This document shows positions 25,346-33,838 of a stretch of DNA of 64,000 bases, piece by piece. Position 1 is the first letter of the stretch, and the number at the start of each line of letters is the position of its first letter. The position numbers were made by a program, and so were the translations under genes. The stretch comes from Leucobacter sp. Psy1 (GTDB lineage Bacteria; Actinomycetota; Actinomycetes; Actinomycetales; Microbacteriaceae): the NCBI RefSeq assembly GCF_020096995.1, contig NZ_CP083692.1:2976001-3040000 (forward strand). The letters run 5' to 3'. The notes under the pieces are model-generated. The model saw only the letters and a program-made list of their open reading frames with translations, was not told the origin of the DNA and searched no databases.

Positions 25346-26458
25346 TCACGCGTCGTAGTCGACGAAGACGCGATCCGACGTGGGGTGCGACTGGCAGGTG
25401 AGCACGTAGCCGCGCTCGATCTCGTCGGCTTCGAGCGCGTAGTTCTCGGTCATCGAGACGGATCCCTCGACGATCTTCGCGCGGCAGGTGCCGCAGACGC
25501 CTCCGGCGCACGCGAATGGAACATCGGCGCGGACCCGCAGGGCGGCGTTGAGGATCGTCTCGTTCGCGCTCACGGGACTCGCCACAGACCCCGAGGTTCC
25601 GTCGAGTCGGAAGTCGATCGCGATGGTCTTCTCGCCCTCCTGCACCTCCACCGGACGCGCACGCGTCGGGGTCGCCTGGCCTGGCTCGCCCGTTGTGAAG
25701 AGCTCGAAGCGGATGTGCGAGGACTCGACGCCGAACTCGGCGAGCAGGTCCCGGCACAGCTGCACCAGCTCGAACGGACCGCAGAGCACCCACTCGTCGA
25801 CCATGCCGACGGGAATGAGCGTCGTGAGGATCGTGCGCAGCTTCTCCTCGTCGAGCCTGCCCGACATGATGGGCGCCGCACGCTGCTCGCGCGACAGCAC
25901 GTGGTGGAGGGCGAAGCGCTGCGGGTAGCGATCCTTCAGGTCCGCGAGCTCCTCGACGAACATGACGTCGAGCGACGATCGATTGGTGAACAGCAGGTCG
26001 AACCTGGCGCTGTCGCTCTGGCTGAGCACGCGGTGAGCCATGGTGATGACGGGCGTGATTCCCGAGCCAGCGGCGATCCCGACGACCCGCTTGCCGTCGA
26101 GCTCGTCGAGGTTCGACGTGAACGCGCCCTGCGGCGTCATGACCTGCAGCGTGTCGCCCGGCTGCAGCTGCTCATTCGCCCAGCTGGAGAACACCCCGCC
26201 GAGATCGCGCTTGATCGCGACGGAAATGCTGCCGTCAGCCGGCGGCCTGCAGATTGAATAGGAGCGGCGCACGTCCTCGCCGTCGATGGTCGTGCGGAGG
26301 GCGAGGTACTGCCCCGCGGCGTAGCGGTACTCAGCGACGAGCTCGTCGGGCACGGCGAACGTGACCTCGACGCTCGACTCGGTGAGCGGGCGCACGTCGG
26401 AGACCGTGAGGTCGTGAAATTTCGCGCGCTGAGTCCTGCCGAGATTGATGGCGGCCAT
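25346..26458 (-). CDS. paaE: 1,2-phenylacetyl-CoA epoxidase, reductase subunit
   Basis: This 370-aa reductase passes electrons from NADPH to the PaaA diiron site. The FAD domain has RRSYSICRPP and GGVFSSW, the NAD(P) domain GIAAGSGITPV, and the C-terminal plant-type 2Fe-2S domain CAGGVCGTC plus a fourth Cys in VLTCQS. The ATG at 26458 lies 17 nt after paaD with GAGAGG upstream; an open frame continues upstream through paaD in another frame and is not coding. Confidence 0.95.
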   Translation of the reverse strand: MAAINLGRTQRAKFHDLTVSDVRPLTESSVEVTFAVPDELVAEYRYAAGQYLALRTTIDGEDVRRSYSICRPPADGSISVAIKRDLGGVFSSWANEQLQPGDTLQVMTPQGAFTSNLDELDGKRVVGIAAGSGITPVITMAHRVLSQSDSARFDLLFTNRSSLDVMFVEELADLKDRYPQRFALHHVLSREQRAAPIMSGRLDEEKLRTILTTLIPVGMVDEWVLCGPFELVQLCRDLLAEFGVESSHIRFELFTTGEPGQATPTRARPVEVQEGEKTIAIDFRLDGTSGSVASPVSANETILNAALRVRADVPFACAGGVCGTCRAKIVEGSVSMTENYALEADEIERGYVLTCQSHPTSDRVFVDYDA

Positions 26459-26475
26459 GGTGATCCTCTCGCGGC

Positions 26476-26994
26476 CTAGTGGACTTTGAAGTAGTCGAAG
26501 GGTTCGAGGCAGTCGAGGCACTCGTAGAGGGCCTTGCACGACGTCGAGCCGAACCGTGCGATCTCCCGGGTGCGCAGCGACTGGCACTGCGGGCACTTCA
26601 CGGCGATCTGCACCGGGATCGGACCGCGGTGCATCGCGGAGCGGAAGTTCGGGGGCGCGATGCCGTACTCCTCGAGCTTGCGCTTGCCCTCCTCGGTCAT
26701 CCAGTCGGTGGTCCATGCGGGGCTGAGCGTCGTGTCGACCACGACATCGGTGAACCCGGCGCCGGTGAGCTTCGCGCGCACGTCGTCGCGCATCTGGTCG
26801 ATCGCCGGGCAGCCCGAGTAGGTCGGGGTCAGCACGATGCGCGCCGAGGTCCCGTCCACGTGCGCTTCGCGCAGCACCCCGAGATCCTCGATCGTGAGCG
26901 CAGGCACCTCCGGATCCAGCACCTCTGCAGCAAGGTCCCACGCCCGCGCCGCCTCGACGTCGGCGGGGCGGACGCCCGTGAGCTCCGCCGTCAC
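26476..26994 (-). CDS. paaD: 1,2-phenylacetyl-CoA epoxidase assembly subunit PaaD
   Basis: This protein has an N-terminal MIP18/DUF59 domain (VLDPEVPALTIEDLGVL, TPTYSGCPA) and a C-terminal zinc ribbon (KCPQCQS...CLDCLEPFDYFKVH). PaaD is needed for iron-sulfur or diiron maturation of the epoxidase. I prefer the GTG at 26994, which overlaps the paaC stop as GTGA; a GTG at 27027 gives a protein 11 residues longer and is also possible. Confidence 0.92.
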   Translation of the reverse strand: MTAELTGVRPADVEAARAWDLAAEVLDPEVPALTIEDLGVLREAHVDGTSARIVLTPTYSGCPAIDQMRDDVRAKLTGAGFTDVVVDTTLSPAWTTDWMTEEGKRKLEEYGIAPPNFRSAMHRGPIPVQIAVKCPQCQSLRTREIARFGSTSCKALYECLDCLEPFDYFKVH

Positions 26995-27833
26995 CACGTC
27001 GCACCCGGGTGGCGTCTCGCGAGCCACTGCATCTCGGCCAGGATGTAGCCGAGCTGGGTGCTGTGTCTTCCCTCGCGGCCGCCGGCCATGGCGGGCTTCT
27101 TCGCCGGGCGCTCGAGCTCGGCTTCGGCGAGCACGGCGTCGACCGTCGCGTCGAAGGCGGGGCGCAGCGCCGACGGCTGCGGCACGGTGCCCGCGAGGCG
27201 CTCGGTCAGCGCGTCGTCGGTGAAGAGCTCATCGATGTAGGGCCACACTTCCTCGAGCGACACGATGATCTTCCCGCGGGACTCGTCGGTGCCGCCGGCA
27301 AGGCGCAGGATCCACTGGACCGCGTGATCCAGGTGGTACCTCACCTCGCGGTCGGCCTTGCCCGCGATCGCCGCGAGCGAGGGATCGTCGCTGCGCAGCA
27401 GCTCCCGGTAGAGCTCCGCCTGGTACGCGGAGAACAGGAACTGACGCGCGATCGTGTCGCCGAAGTGCCCGTTCGGCTGCTCGACGAGCCAGCAGCTGCG
27501 GAAATCGGGCTCGTCGCGCCAGTACGCGAGGTCGTCCTCGGATCGTCCGGACGCGGTACCGGCGTAGTGGAGCAGTGCCCTGGCGTGCCCGAGCAGGTCG
27601 AGGCCGATGTTGCCGAGCGCCATGTCCTCCTCGAGCTCCGGGGCGCGGGAGATCCACCACCCCAGCTGCTGCGCGAGAATCAGGGCGTCATCGCCGAGAC
27701 GCAGCGCGTACTCGGCCACGTCGTCCGACGCGGTACCCGAGACCCCCAGCAGTTCTTCCGAGAGCTGCAGTTCATCGACGCTGACATCGCCGTGGACATC
27801 GCCGTGCACGTCATCGAGGTGGGTGTCGCTCAC
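26991..27833 (-). CDS. paaC: 1,2-phenylacetyl-CoA epoxidase structural subunit PaaC
   Basis: This 280-aa ferritin-like protein is the non-catalytic partner of PaaA. Diagnostic segments are DDALILAQQLGWWISRAPELEEDMALGN (split over helices 1-2), GHARALLHYAG and ADREVRYHLDHAVQWILRLAGGT. The N-terminus carries a short Asp/His repeat (VHGDVHGDV) coded by an 12-nt tandem repeat. The GTG start overlaps the paaB stop by 4 bp. Confidence 0.95.
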   Translation of the reverse strand: MSDTHLDDVHGDVHGDVSVDELQLSEELLGVSGTASDDVAEYALRLGDDALILAQQLGWWISRAPELEEDMALGNIGLDLLGHARALLHYAGTASGRSEDDLAYWRDEPDFRSCWLVEQPNGHFGDTIARQFLFSAYQAELYRELLRSDDPSLAAIAGKADREVRYHLDHAVQWILRLAGGTDESRGKIIVSLEEVWPYIDELFTDDALTERLAGTVPQPSALRPAFDATVDAVLAEAELERPAKKPAMAGGREGRHSTQLGYILAEMQWLARRHPGATW

Positions 27834-28135
27834 AGGTGCTTCACCCCCTCGGCGCGGGTGTAGTAGATCGCGTGGCGGTAGTTCTTGCCCGCGGGCGACT
27901 CGAAGAACACGCCCTTCGAGTCCGGGTCGCTCGTCGTGATCGCCGCAGCGGGCACGACCCAGATCGAGAGGCCCTCATTGCGCCTGGTGTACAGATCGCG
28001 GGCGTTCCGCAGCGCCATCGCCTCGTCGGGCGCGTGGAGGGACCCCACGTGCACGTGGCTGAGCCCGCGCCCTGCACGGACGAAGACCTCCCACAGGGGC
28101 CAGGTCTCGGTACCGGTCTCACCGGGTGTCGACAT
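27830..28135 (-). CDS. paaB: 1,2-phenylacetyl-CoA epoxidase subunit PaaB
   Basis: This 101-aa protein has the PaaB core WPLWEVFVRAGRGLSHVHVG, then DEAMALRNARDLYTRR and GLSIWVVPAAAI. It bridges PaaA-PaaC heterodimers in the epoxidase complex. It lies between paaA (46 nt upstream) and paaC (4-bp overlap). Confidence 0.95.
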   Translation of the reverse strand: MSTPGETGTETWPLWEVFVRAGRGLSHVHVGSLHAPDEAMALRNARDLYTRRNEGLSIWVVPAAAITTSDPDSKGVFFESPAGKNYRHAIYYTRAEGVKHL

Positions 28136-28181
28136 CGTCGTCTCCTTGGTCTGCTGTTCGTGTGCTCGGTGTGCGGCGGGC

Positions 28182-29156
28182 CTACGCCGCGAGAGGCTGC
28201 TGATCGCGCTCGCGCTGCTTCCGCGCGTACTCCGCGGCGGCCTCGCGCACCCAGGCTCCGGCCTCGTGCGCTTCGCGCCGGTGACGGATCCGCTGCGTGT
28301 TCGCGGGGCCGCGCCCGTCGAGGACGGCGTTGAACTCGTCCCAGTCGATCTCGCCGGTGATCCAGGTGCCGGTCTCCTCATCGAATCGGAGATCCTTGTC
28401 GGGGCACTCGAGACCGAGCGCCTCGAACTGCGGCACGCACATGCCGACGAACCGGTTCCGCAGTTCATCGTTCGAGAAGCGCTTGATCTTCCAGGCCATC
28501 GACTGCGCCGAGTTCGGCGAGTGCTCGTCACTCGGGCCGAACATCATGAGGGCGGGCCAGTACCAGCGGTCGACCGCGTCCTGCGCCATCTGCTTCTGCT
28601 CAGGGGTGCCATTCGAGAGCTCCATCAAGATCTCGAAGCCCTGGCGCTGGTGGAACGACTCCTCCTTGCAGATGCGCACCATCGCGCGCCCGTACGGGCC
28701 GTAGGATGCGCGACAGAGGGGCACCTGGTTGCAGATCGCCGCACCGTCGACGAGCCAGCCGATCGCGCCCATGTCGGCCCAGGTCGGCGTGTGGTAGTTG
28801 AAGATCGAGGAGTAGCGGGCCCTCCCCTCGATGAGCTGCATCGTCATCTCCTCGCGGGTGATGCCGAGCGTCTGGGCCGCCGCGTAGAGATAGAGGCCGT
28901 GCCCGGCCTCGTCCTGCACCTTCGCGGTAAGGATCGCCTTGCGCTTCAAGCTGGGAGCGCGGGTGATCCAGTTCGCCTCGGGCTGCATGCCGATGATCTC
29001 CGAGTGCGCGTGCTGCGAGATCTGGCGGATCAGCGTGCGACGGTACTTCTCGGGCATCCAGTCGCGCGGTTCGATGCGCTGATCGGCTTCGATGACCGCA
29101 TCGAAGTGTGCCTGGTCGGCCTGCTCGGCTGGTTCGGTGGTCGCCGTGATCGACAT
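28182..29156 (-). CDS. paaA: 1,2-phenylacetyl-CoA epoxidase catalytic subunit
   Basis: This 324-aa subunit holds the diiron centre that epoxidises phenylacetyl-CoA. The ferritin-like ligand motifs are [13 protein letters not shown] and [10 protein letters not shown], and [20 protein letters not shown] lies between them. GGAGG is 6 nt before the ATG at 29156. It is the first gene of paaABCDE-paaG-thioesterase, transcribed away from a palindrome shared with paaI-paaK. Confidence 0.97.
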   Translation of the reverse strand: MSITATTEPAEQADQAHFDAVIEADQRIEPRDWMPEKYRRTLIRQISQHAHSEIIGMQPEANWITRAPSLKRKAILTAKVQDEAGHGLYLYAAAQTLGITREEMTMQLIEGRARYSSIFNYHTPTWADMGAIGWLVDGAAICNQVPLCRASYGPYGRAMVRICKEESFHQRQGFEILMELSNGTPEQKQMAQDAVDRWYWPALMMFGPSDEHSPNSAQSMAWKIKRFSNDELRNRFVGMCVPQFEALGLECPDKDLRFDEETGTWITGEIDWDEFNAVLDGRGPANTQRIRHRREAHEAGAWVREAAAEYARKQRERDQQPLAA

Positions 29157-29237
29157 CTGGTGCCTCCTTGCGTCAGACTTGCGCATCCGGTCTTGCTGTT
29201 CTTCCGTCTTTTGGTGGTAGTCTTCACGAGGGAAATT

Positions 29238-29259
29238 ACTTACCGACCATTCAGTGAGT
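29238..29259. promoter_or_regulatory. PaaR-like operator between paaA and paaI
   Basis: The imperfect 22-bp palindrome running ACTTACCGACC / ATTCAGTGAGT lies between the two divergent paa operons. It resembles two further sites at 38792 and 38872 (shared core CTGAAYGGTCGGT or its complement). A minus-strand TATACT (29262-29257) and a plus-strand TATACC overlap its right edge. It is the likely target of the TetR protein at 31289. Confidence 0.6.
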
Positions 29260-29332
29260 ATACCGCTTTTCGCTTCGGCCGCAATCGCGGACCGGAACCG
29301 ACGAGGGCCAAATGGCACGCAATGGAGCGCAC

Positions 29333-29869
29333 ATGAATTCACCGACGAATACGCAGGCAGAGGCCACCGACGCGACGCAGACCCGCGAGGGCATCGAGCA
29401 CGAAGTCGCTCTCGATCCGAGCTGGTCGGCGACCGCGATGCTGCTCACCGACAACACCAAGCGTGCGTTCGGCATCACGATCCACGAGCTCGAGCGCGGT
29501 CGGGCGGTACTCTCGATGCGCGTCCGCGACGACATGGCCAACGGTTTCGGCATCACACACGGCGGCATGGTGTTCACCCTCGCCGACACGGCATTCGCCT
29601 ACGCCTGCAACGAGGCCGACACAGCTGTCGTCGCCTCGGGCGTCGACGTCACCTTCACGCGGGCGAGCCACGCCGGCGACACCCTCACCGCCACTGCCGA
29701 GCGCCGCTGGCTCTCGGGCCGCAACGGCCTCTACGACGTGACGGTCGCCGACCAGGAGGGGCAGGTCGTCGCGGAGTTCCGCGGACGATCGCTCGCGACG
29801 AACCGCCCGATCCCGATCCCCTCGGACGCACCCACGGACGACAGCACTGCAGCGGAGGCCGGCGCATGA
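29333..29869 (+). CDS. paaI: Hydroxyphenylacetyl-CoA thioesterase PaaI
   Basis: This 178-aa hotdog thioesterase has the active-site segment [23 protein letters not shown] and [17 protein letters not shown]. PaaI clears dead-end aryl-CoA esters during phenylacetate breakdown. GGAG 6 nt before the ATG at 29333 fixes the start. Its stop overlaps the paaK start as ATGA. Confidence 0.93.
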   Translation: MNSPTNTQAEATDATQTREGIEHEVALDPSWSATAMLLTDNTKRAFGITIHELERGRAVLSMRVRDDMANGFGITHGGMVFTLADTAFAYACNEADTAVVASGVDVTFTRASHAGDTLTATAERRWLSGRNGLYDVTVADQEGQVVAEFRGRSLATNRPIPIPSDAPTDDSTAAEAGA

Positions 29870-31224
29870 GCATCATCGACATCCCCGAGACCACCACGAC
29901 GCGCAGCGGCAGAGAGGCACAGCGAACGATGACGACCACAGCCGAGGAGACGGGCTACCACCCCGAAGAGCGCCTGAGTCGCGCGGAGCTCGAGACACTG
30001 CAGCTCCAGCGACTGCAGTGGACGGTGCGTCACGCATACGAGAACGTCCCCTTCTACCGGCAGCGGTTCGACGAGGTCGGGGTGAAGCCTGAGGACATCC
30101 AGCAGCTCTCCGACATCGAGAAGCTCCCCTTCACCACCAAGAGCGACCTGCGCGAGCACTACCCCTTCGGCCTGTTCGCCGTGCCGATGGACCAGGTCCG
30201 ACGCGTGCACGCCTCTTCGGGCACCACGGGGCGCCTCACCGTCGTCGGCTACACCGAGCAGGATCTCGACAACTGGGCAGACCTCATCGCCCGGTCCCTC
30301 TACGCTTCGGGCGTCCGCCCGGGGTGGATGGTGCACAACGCATACGGGTACGGCCTCTTCACGGGCGGACTCGGTGTCCACGCGGGGATCGAGCGACTCG
30401 GCTGCACCGTGATCCCGATGTCGGGCGGGCAGACCGCGAAGCAGATCCAGCTCATCACCGACTTCCGGCCGGACGCGATCATGTGCACCCCGAGCTACCT
30501 GCTCACCCTCGCGGACGCGTTCGAACAGGCCGGCATCGACCCCCGCACGACCAGCCTCAAGGTCGCCATCTGCGGCGCGGAACCCTGGACCGACGCGATG
30601 CGCGCCGAACTCGAGGAACGCATGGACATCAAGGCCGTCGACATCTACGGCCTCTCCGAGATCATGGGGCCAGGCGTCGGCAACGAGTGCGTGGAGACGC
30701 AGGACGGCCCCCACATCTGGGAGGACCACTTCCTCCCCGAGATCATCGACGACGACCTGCGCCAGGTGCCCGACGGCACGACCGGAGAGCTCGTGTTCAC
30801 GACACTCACCAAAGAAGCGTTCCCGATGATCCGATACCGCACCCGCGACCTCACATCGCTGCACCCGGGGTCCGCTCGTCCGTCGCACCGTCGAATCGCG
30901 AAGATCACGGGGCGCAACGACGACATGATCATCCTGCGCGGGGTGAACCTCTTCCCGACGCAGATCGAAGAGATCGCGCTCGAGATCCCCGAGCTCAGCA
31001 GCCACTTCATCCTGGAACTCACGAAGAACGCCGCGATGGACCACCTCACCGTGAAGATCGAGCCCCGCGAGGACGTCGATCACGCCGAGGCTGAGGTCGC
31101 GGGCAAGCTGCTCTGCACGCTCGTGAAGGAGCGGGTCGGCACGACGCTCGGCATCGAGATCGTCGCACCGGGATCGCTGCCCCGCTCTGAGGGCAAGCTG
31201 AAGCGGCTGTACGACCTGCGGTAG
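29866..31224 (+). CDS. paaK: Phenylacetate-CoA ligase
   Basis: This 452-aa adenylate-forming enzyme activates phenylacetate with ATP and CoA. Motifs: the P-loop-like SSGTTGRLTVVGYT, VDIYGLSEIMGPGVGNEC, YRTRDLTSL, and the C-terminal hinge ITGRNDDMIILRGVNLFPTQ. GGAGG is 7 nt before the ATG. It is the first step of the pathway and lies in the paaI-paaK-tetR transcript. Confidence 0.97.
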   Translation: MSIIDIPETTTTRSGREAQRTMTTTAEETGYHPEERLSRAELETLQLQRLQWTVRHAYENVPFYRQRFDEVGVKPEDIQQLSDIEKLPFTTKSDLREHYPFGLFAVPMDQVRRVHASSGTTGRLTVVGYTEQDLDNWADLIARSLYASGVRPGWMVHNAYGYGLFTGGLGVHAGIERLGCTVIPMSGGQTAKQIQLITDFRPDAIMCTPSYLLTLADAFEQAGIDPRTTSLKVAICGAEPWTDAMRAELEERMDIKAVDIYGLSEIMGPGVGNECVETQDGPHIWEDHFLPEIIDDDLRQVPDGTTGELVFTTLTKEAFPMIRYRTRDLTSLHPGSARPSHRRIAKITGRNDDMIILRGVNLFPTQIEEIALEIPELSSHFILELTKNAAMDHLTVKIEPREDVDHAEAEVAGKLLCTLVKERVGTTLGIEIVAPGSLPRSEGKLKRLYDLR

Positions 31225-31288
31225 CTTGTACTCGGCGGAATGCTCCCCTGCCGGAACGCCCGCGCGACGCATGAGAGAGGACCCGGAC

Positions 31289-31909
31289 GTGAACGACACC
31301 ACTCCCGCCCCGCGCCGCGGCCGGCCGGGCCACGACCAGAACAGCATGCTCGCCGTCATCGTCGAGGTCTTCACCGACCACGGCTACGACGCCTCATCGC
31401 TCGAGATGATCGCCAAGCGCCTCGGCCTGTCGAAGTCCGCCGTGTACCATCACTTCTCATCCAAGGGGGAGATGCTCGAGCTCGCACTGGAGCGCGCGCT
31501 CGGCGAGCTCGAGCGCGTCTTCGATGAGGCCGAAGCTCGCGAGGGAGACGCCGTCTCGCGCATCCGCTTCATCGTGAGGGAAGCCGTGATCGTCGCGTGC
31601 GAGCGGCGCGAGTACTTGACGCTGCTCCTCCGACTGCACGGCAACTCCGATGTCGAACGGCGCTCGATGGAGCGGCGGCGCGCGCTCACCAGCCGCCTGC
31701 GCGAGACCTTCGCGCGCGCTCGCGACGAGGGATCACTGCGCGACGATCTCGACCCAGGGCTCGCAGCGCGCTTCACCTTCGGGCTCGTGAACTCGCTCGT
31801 CGAGTGGTACCGGCCCGATGGGCCCGTCACACCGGAGGCACTCGCCGACTCGGTGCTCTCCTACGTTCGCTCGGGCCTGCGGGTCAACGAGAGTCGCGAC
31901 TTCCGCTGA
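31289..31909 (+). CDS. paaR: TetR-family regulator, probable PaaR
   Basis: This 206-aa regulator has the TetR HTH (FTDHGYDASSLEMIAKRLGLSKSAVYHHFSSKGEML) at residues 20-60, quoted here in part by its ends, and an all-helical ligand domain. It follows paaK on the same strand. In other actinobacteria a TetR-type PaaR represses paa genes and is released by phenylacetyl-CoA. I prefer the GTG at 31289, with AGAGAGGA 8 nt upstream; an ATG at 31271 is the alternative. Confidence 0.85.
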   Translation: MNDTTPAPRRGRPGHDQNSMLAVIVEVFTDHGYDASSLEMIAKRLGLSKSAVYHHFSSKGEMLELALERALGELERVFDEAEAREGDAVSRIRFIVREAVIVACERREYLTLLLRLHGNSDVERRSMERRRALTSRLRETFARARDEGSLRDDLDPGLAARFTFGLVNSLVEWYRPDGPVTPEALADSVLSYVRSGLRVNESRDFR

Positions 31910-32177
31910 TCGCACCCGCCACGCGCGTCTGTTGAGCTGCGGCTGCGGTCCGCACCGCACGACGCCGGAGGCCAACCGCCACTGCGACCAGGGCGATGAG
32001 TACCGGACACGCGAGGGCCACCCACATCGCCCCGAAGCCCAGGCCGACGAGCCACTCGGAGCCGGCGAACCTCTCCCCCTCAGTGGAGAACTTAACTACC
32101 GAGATCCCCCCGAGAGCGACAAGACTGATCGTGAACAGCGTGGCGAGCACGAAAAGTACTGCACGCAAGAATCTCAT
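31884..32177 (-). CDS. Small two-helix membrane protein
   Basis: This 97-aa protein has two predicted transmembrane helices (about 5-28 and 48-72), the second followed by a basic tail, with no recognised family. Its 3' end overlaps the end of the TetR gene by 26 bp in convergent orientation. TACTCT (32189-32184, minus) lies 6 nt before the ATG, a leaderless pattern, so the gene is probably real. Confidence 0.7.
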   Translation of the reverse strand: MRFLRAVLFVLATLFTISLVALGGISVVKFSTEGERFAGSEWLVGLGFGAMWVALACPVLIALVAVAVGLRRRAVRTAAAAQQTRVAGAISGSRDSR

Positions 32178-32189
32178 GCTCTGAGAGTA

Positions 32190-32457
32190 CTTCGTAGGCA
32201 CGCGTTTGGGGCGACGCCTGTGATGACGCCTCGTTCAGATCCGAGGGTTTCGCTCAAGACCGGGAAGAAATGAACCTCGGCCGTCACACATCAGTGCGCT
32301 GCGCCGGGGTTGCTCACGAGTGTAGGCGTGAGATTTCCACCCGGCGAAGCCCGTCACCTGCTTCGTCATCGCCATTGCGGGGGTCCGCGGGGCCGAATGC
32401 AGACGCAGAGCCGTGAGGCGTATCTGCCGAGTGAACGGAGTTTGTTCCAGATCGGAC
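32190..32457. other. No gene seen left of the IS30 element
   Basis: The segment holds the upstream region of the small membrane protein and about 200 bp of flank before the IS. Short open frames are present but lack start signals and family-like sequence. It may contain the end of a gene cut by older rearrangement, but I cannot show that. Confidence 0.4.
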
Positions 32458-32485
32458 GGCGGTTTCAGGGGGCTAGTGCAACACC
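32458..32485 (+). repeat. IS30 left inverted repeat
   Basis: The 28 bp beginning GGCGGTTTCAGGGGGCTAG are the exact reverse complement of the right end. The target duplication GAC is directly outside. Confidence 0.95.
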
Positions 32486-32504
32486 TTCATTGATGGAGGT
32501 GTGT

Positions 32505-33758
32505 ATGGCAAGGGTGCCGAGGAACTACTCGGACGAGGCATGGTCCGCTGTCTTGAACGAGGTGGTGCGCGTCGGGTCGATTGAAGCGGTCGCTGCTGGG
32601 CGAGGTATGAGCCGGAACACGGTGACGAAATGGGCCAGGCTAGCGGGCATGGACACCTCACGCAGGTATGCACGCCGGGCAGACCTTACTGATGCGGAAC
32701 GTTCCCCGGGGCGCGCTTACCATCGTCTGGGGTTGGAAGAGCGGGTGTTCATCGAGACCGCGCTCGGCATGGAACCTGCCTGGTCATATCGCCGGATTGC
32801 CCGGCATCTCGGAGTGAACGTATCGACAGTGTCTCGGGAGGTGAGGCGTCATCCAGTGACCCGCCCTCCCCTGCCGAACGGGAACGCTGGGAGCGGGGGT
32901 TCTAGGTATCACGCTGTGACGAGCCAGTATCGGACGATGCTGCTGCGCAGATCTCCCCGAACAAGAAAGCTCGACGATACGTTCCTGCGAGCATTGGTGG
33001 CCGATAGGTTGAATGCGAAGTGTTCGCCGCAGCAGGTCGCTGGCAGGTTGCGGGTCGAGTTCCCCGATAGTCCGGAGTTGTGGGTGTCGCACGAAACGAT
33101 CTATCAAGCCCTGTACGTGCAAGGCGCCGGTGCCCTGCGGCACGAACTCACTGTCGAGAAAGCGCTCCGTTCGGGACGGACCGGGCGCATCCCTCAGTCC
33201 AAGCTGCCGGCGCGGACGAGGCGTCCGTGGTTGGACGGGGCGCACTTATTGGATCGTCCTGCCGAGGTTGCTGATCGTGCAGTTCCTGGGCACTGGGAAG
33301 GGGATCTCGTGGTCGGTCCGGGGAACTCTGGACTGGTGACGCTGGTGGAGCGGCAGACTCGGTTCGCGTTGATCGGCAGGCTTCCCGGGGTGCGGGACTC
33401 GGCCACGGTGGTTCAGGTGATGCAAGAGATGGTCGAGGGGTTGCCCGGGGAGTTACGCAAGACGGTGACGTGGGATCAGGGGGTCGAGATGGCTCGGCAT
33501 GCTGAGTTCACGGTCGCGACGGGGTGTCGGGTGTTTTTCTGTGATCCGCACTCGCCCTGGCAGCGGGGGTCGAACGAGAACCTCAATGGGTTGATCCGTG
33601 ATTTTTATCCCAAGGGAACCAATTTCAATGGTGTCAGTGACGGGGAGATCGCCCAGGTGCAGGAGCTCTTGAACGGTCGCCCGCGTCAGACGTTGGGGTT
33701 TTACACGCCGCGTGAGAGGCTGGACGAGTTGATCAGCGGTGTTGCACTAGCCCCCTGA
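32505..33758 (+). CDS. IS30-family transposase
   Basis: This 417-aa transposase has two N-terminal HTH segments (SIEAVAAGRGMSRNTVTKW and SYRRIARHLGVNVSTVSREV) and the DDE catalytic core: Asp in GHWEGDLVVG, Asp in VTWDQGVEMA, and Glu in QRGSNENLNGLIR, followed by the IS30 signature FYPKGTNF. GGAGG lies 6 nt before the ATG. Its last 7 codons lie within the right inverted repeat. Confidence 0.97.
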   Translation: MARVPRNYSDEAWSAVLNEVVRVGSIEAVAAGRGMSRNTVTKWARLAGMDTSRRYARRADLTDAERSPGRAYHRLGLEERVFIETALGMEPAWSYRRIARHLGVNVSTVSREVRRHPVTRPPLPNGNAGSGGSRYHAVTSQYRTMLLRRSPRTRKLDDTFLRALVADRLNAKCSPQQVAGRLRVEFPDSPELWVSHETIYQALYVQGAGALRHELTVEKALRSGRTGRIPQSKLPARTRRPWLDGAHLLDRPAEVADRAVPGHWEGDLVVGPGNSGLVTLVERQTRFALIGRLPGVRDSATVVQVMQEMVEGLPGELRKTVTWDQGVEMARHAEFTVATGCRVFFCDPHSPWQRGSNENLNGLIRDFYPKGTNFNGVSDGEIAQVQELLNGRPRQTLGFYTPRERLDELISGVALAP

Positions 33759-33765
33759 AACCGCC
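33738..33765 (-). repeat. IS30 right inverted repeat
   Basis: The exact reverse complement of 32458-32485, with GAC directly outside. It overlaps the transposase stop codon. Confidence 0.95.
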
Positions 33766-33838
33766 GACTCCTTCAGAACCAACTGTGTTCACTCGCGGGG
33801 TGTGCATGGGGCTCGAGCCCGAGCTCAGGCGACCCCGC

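Larger units (their letters stand above)
32458..33765 (+). mobile_element. IS30-family insertion sequence, complete
   Basis: This 1308-bp element is bounded by perfect 28-bp inverted repeats (32458-32485 and 33738-33765, outer ends GGCGGTTTCAGG/CCTGAAACCGCC). The trinucleotide GAC flanks both ends (32455-32457 and 33766-33768), a 3-bp target duplication as expected for IS30. One intact transposase fills it. The intact repeats and frame suggest a recent, possibly active copy. It sits between the tetR-side and paaZ-side halves of the paa region without breaking a recognisable gene. Confidence 0.95.
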
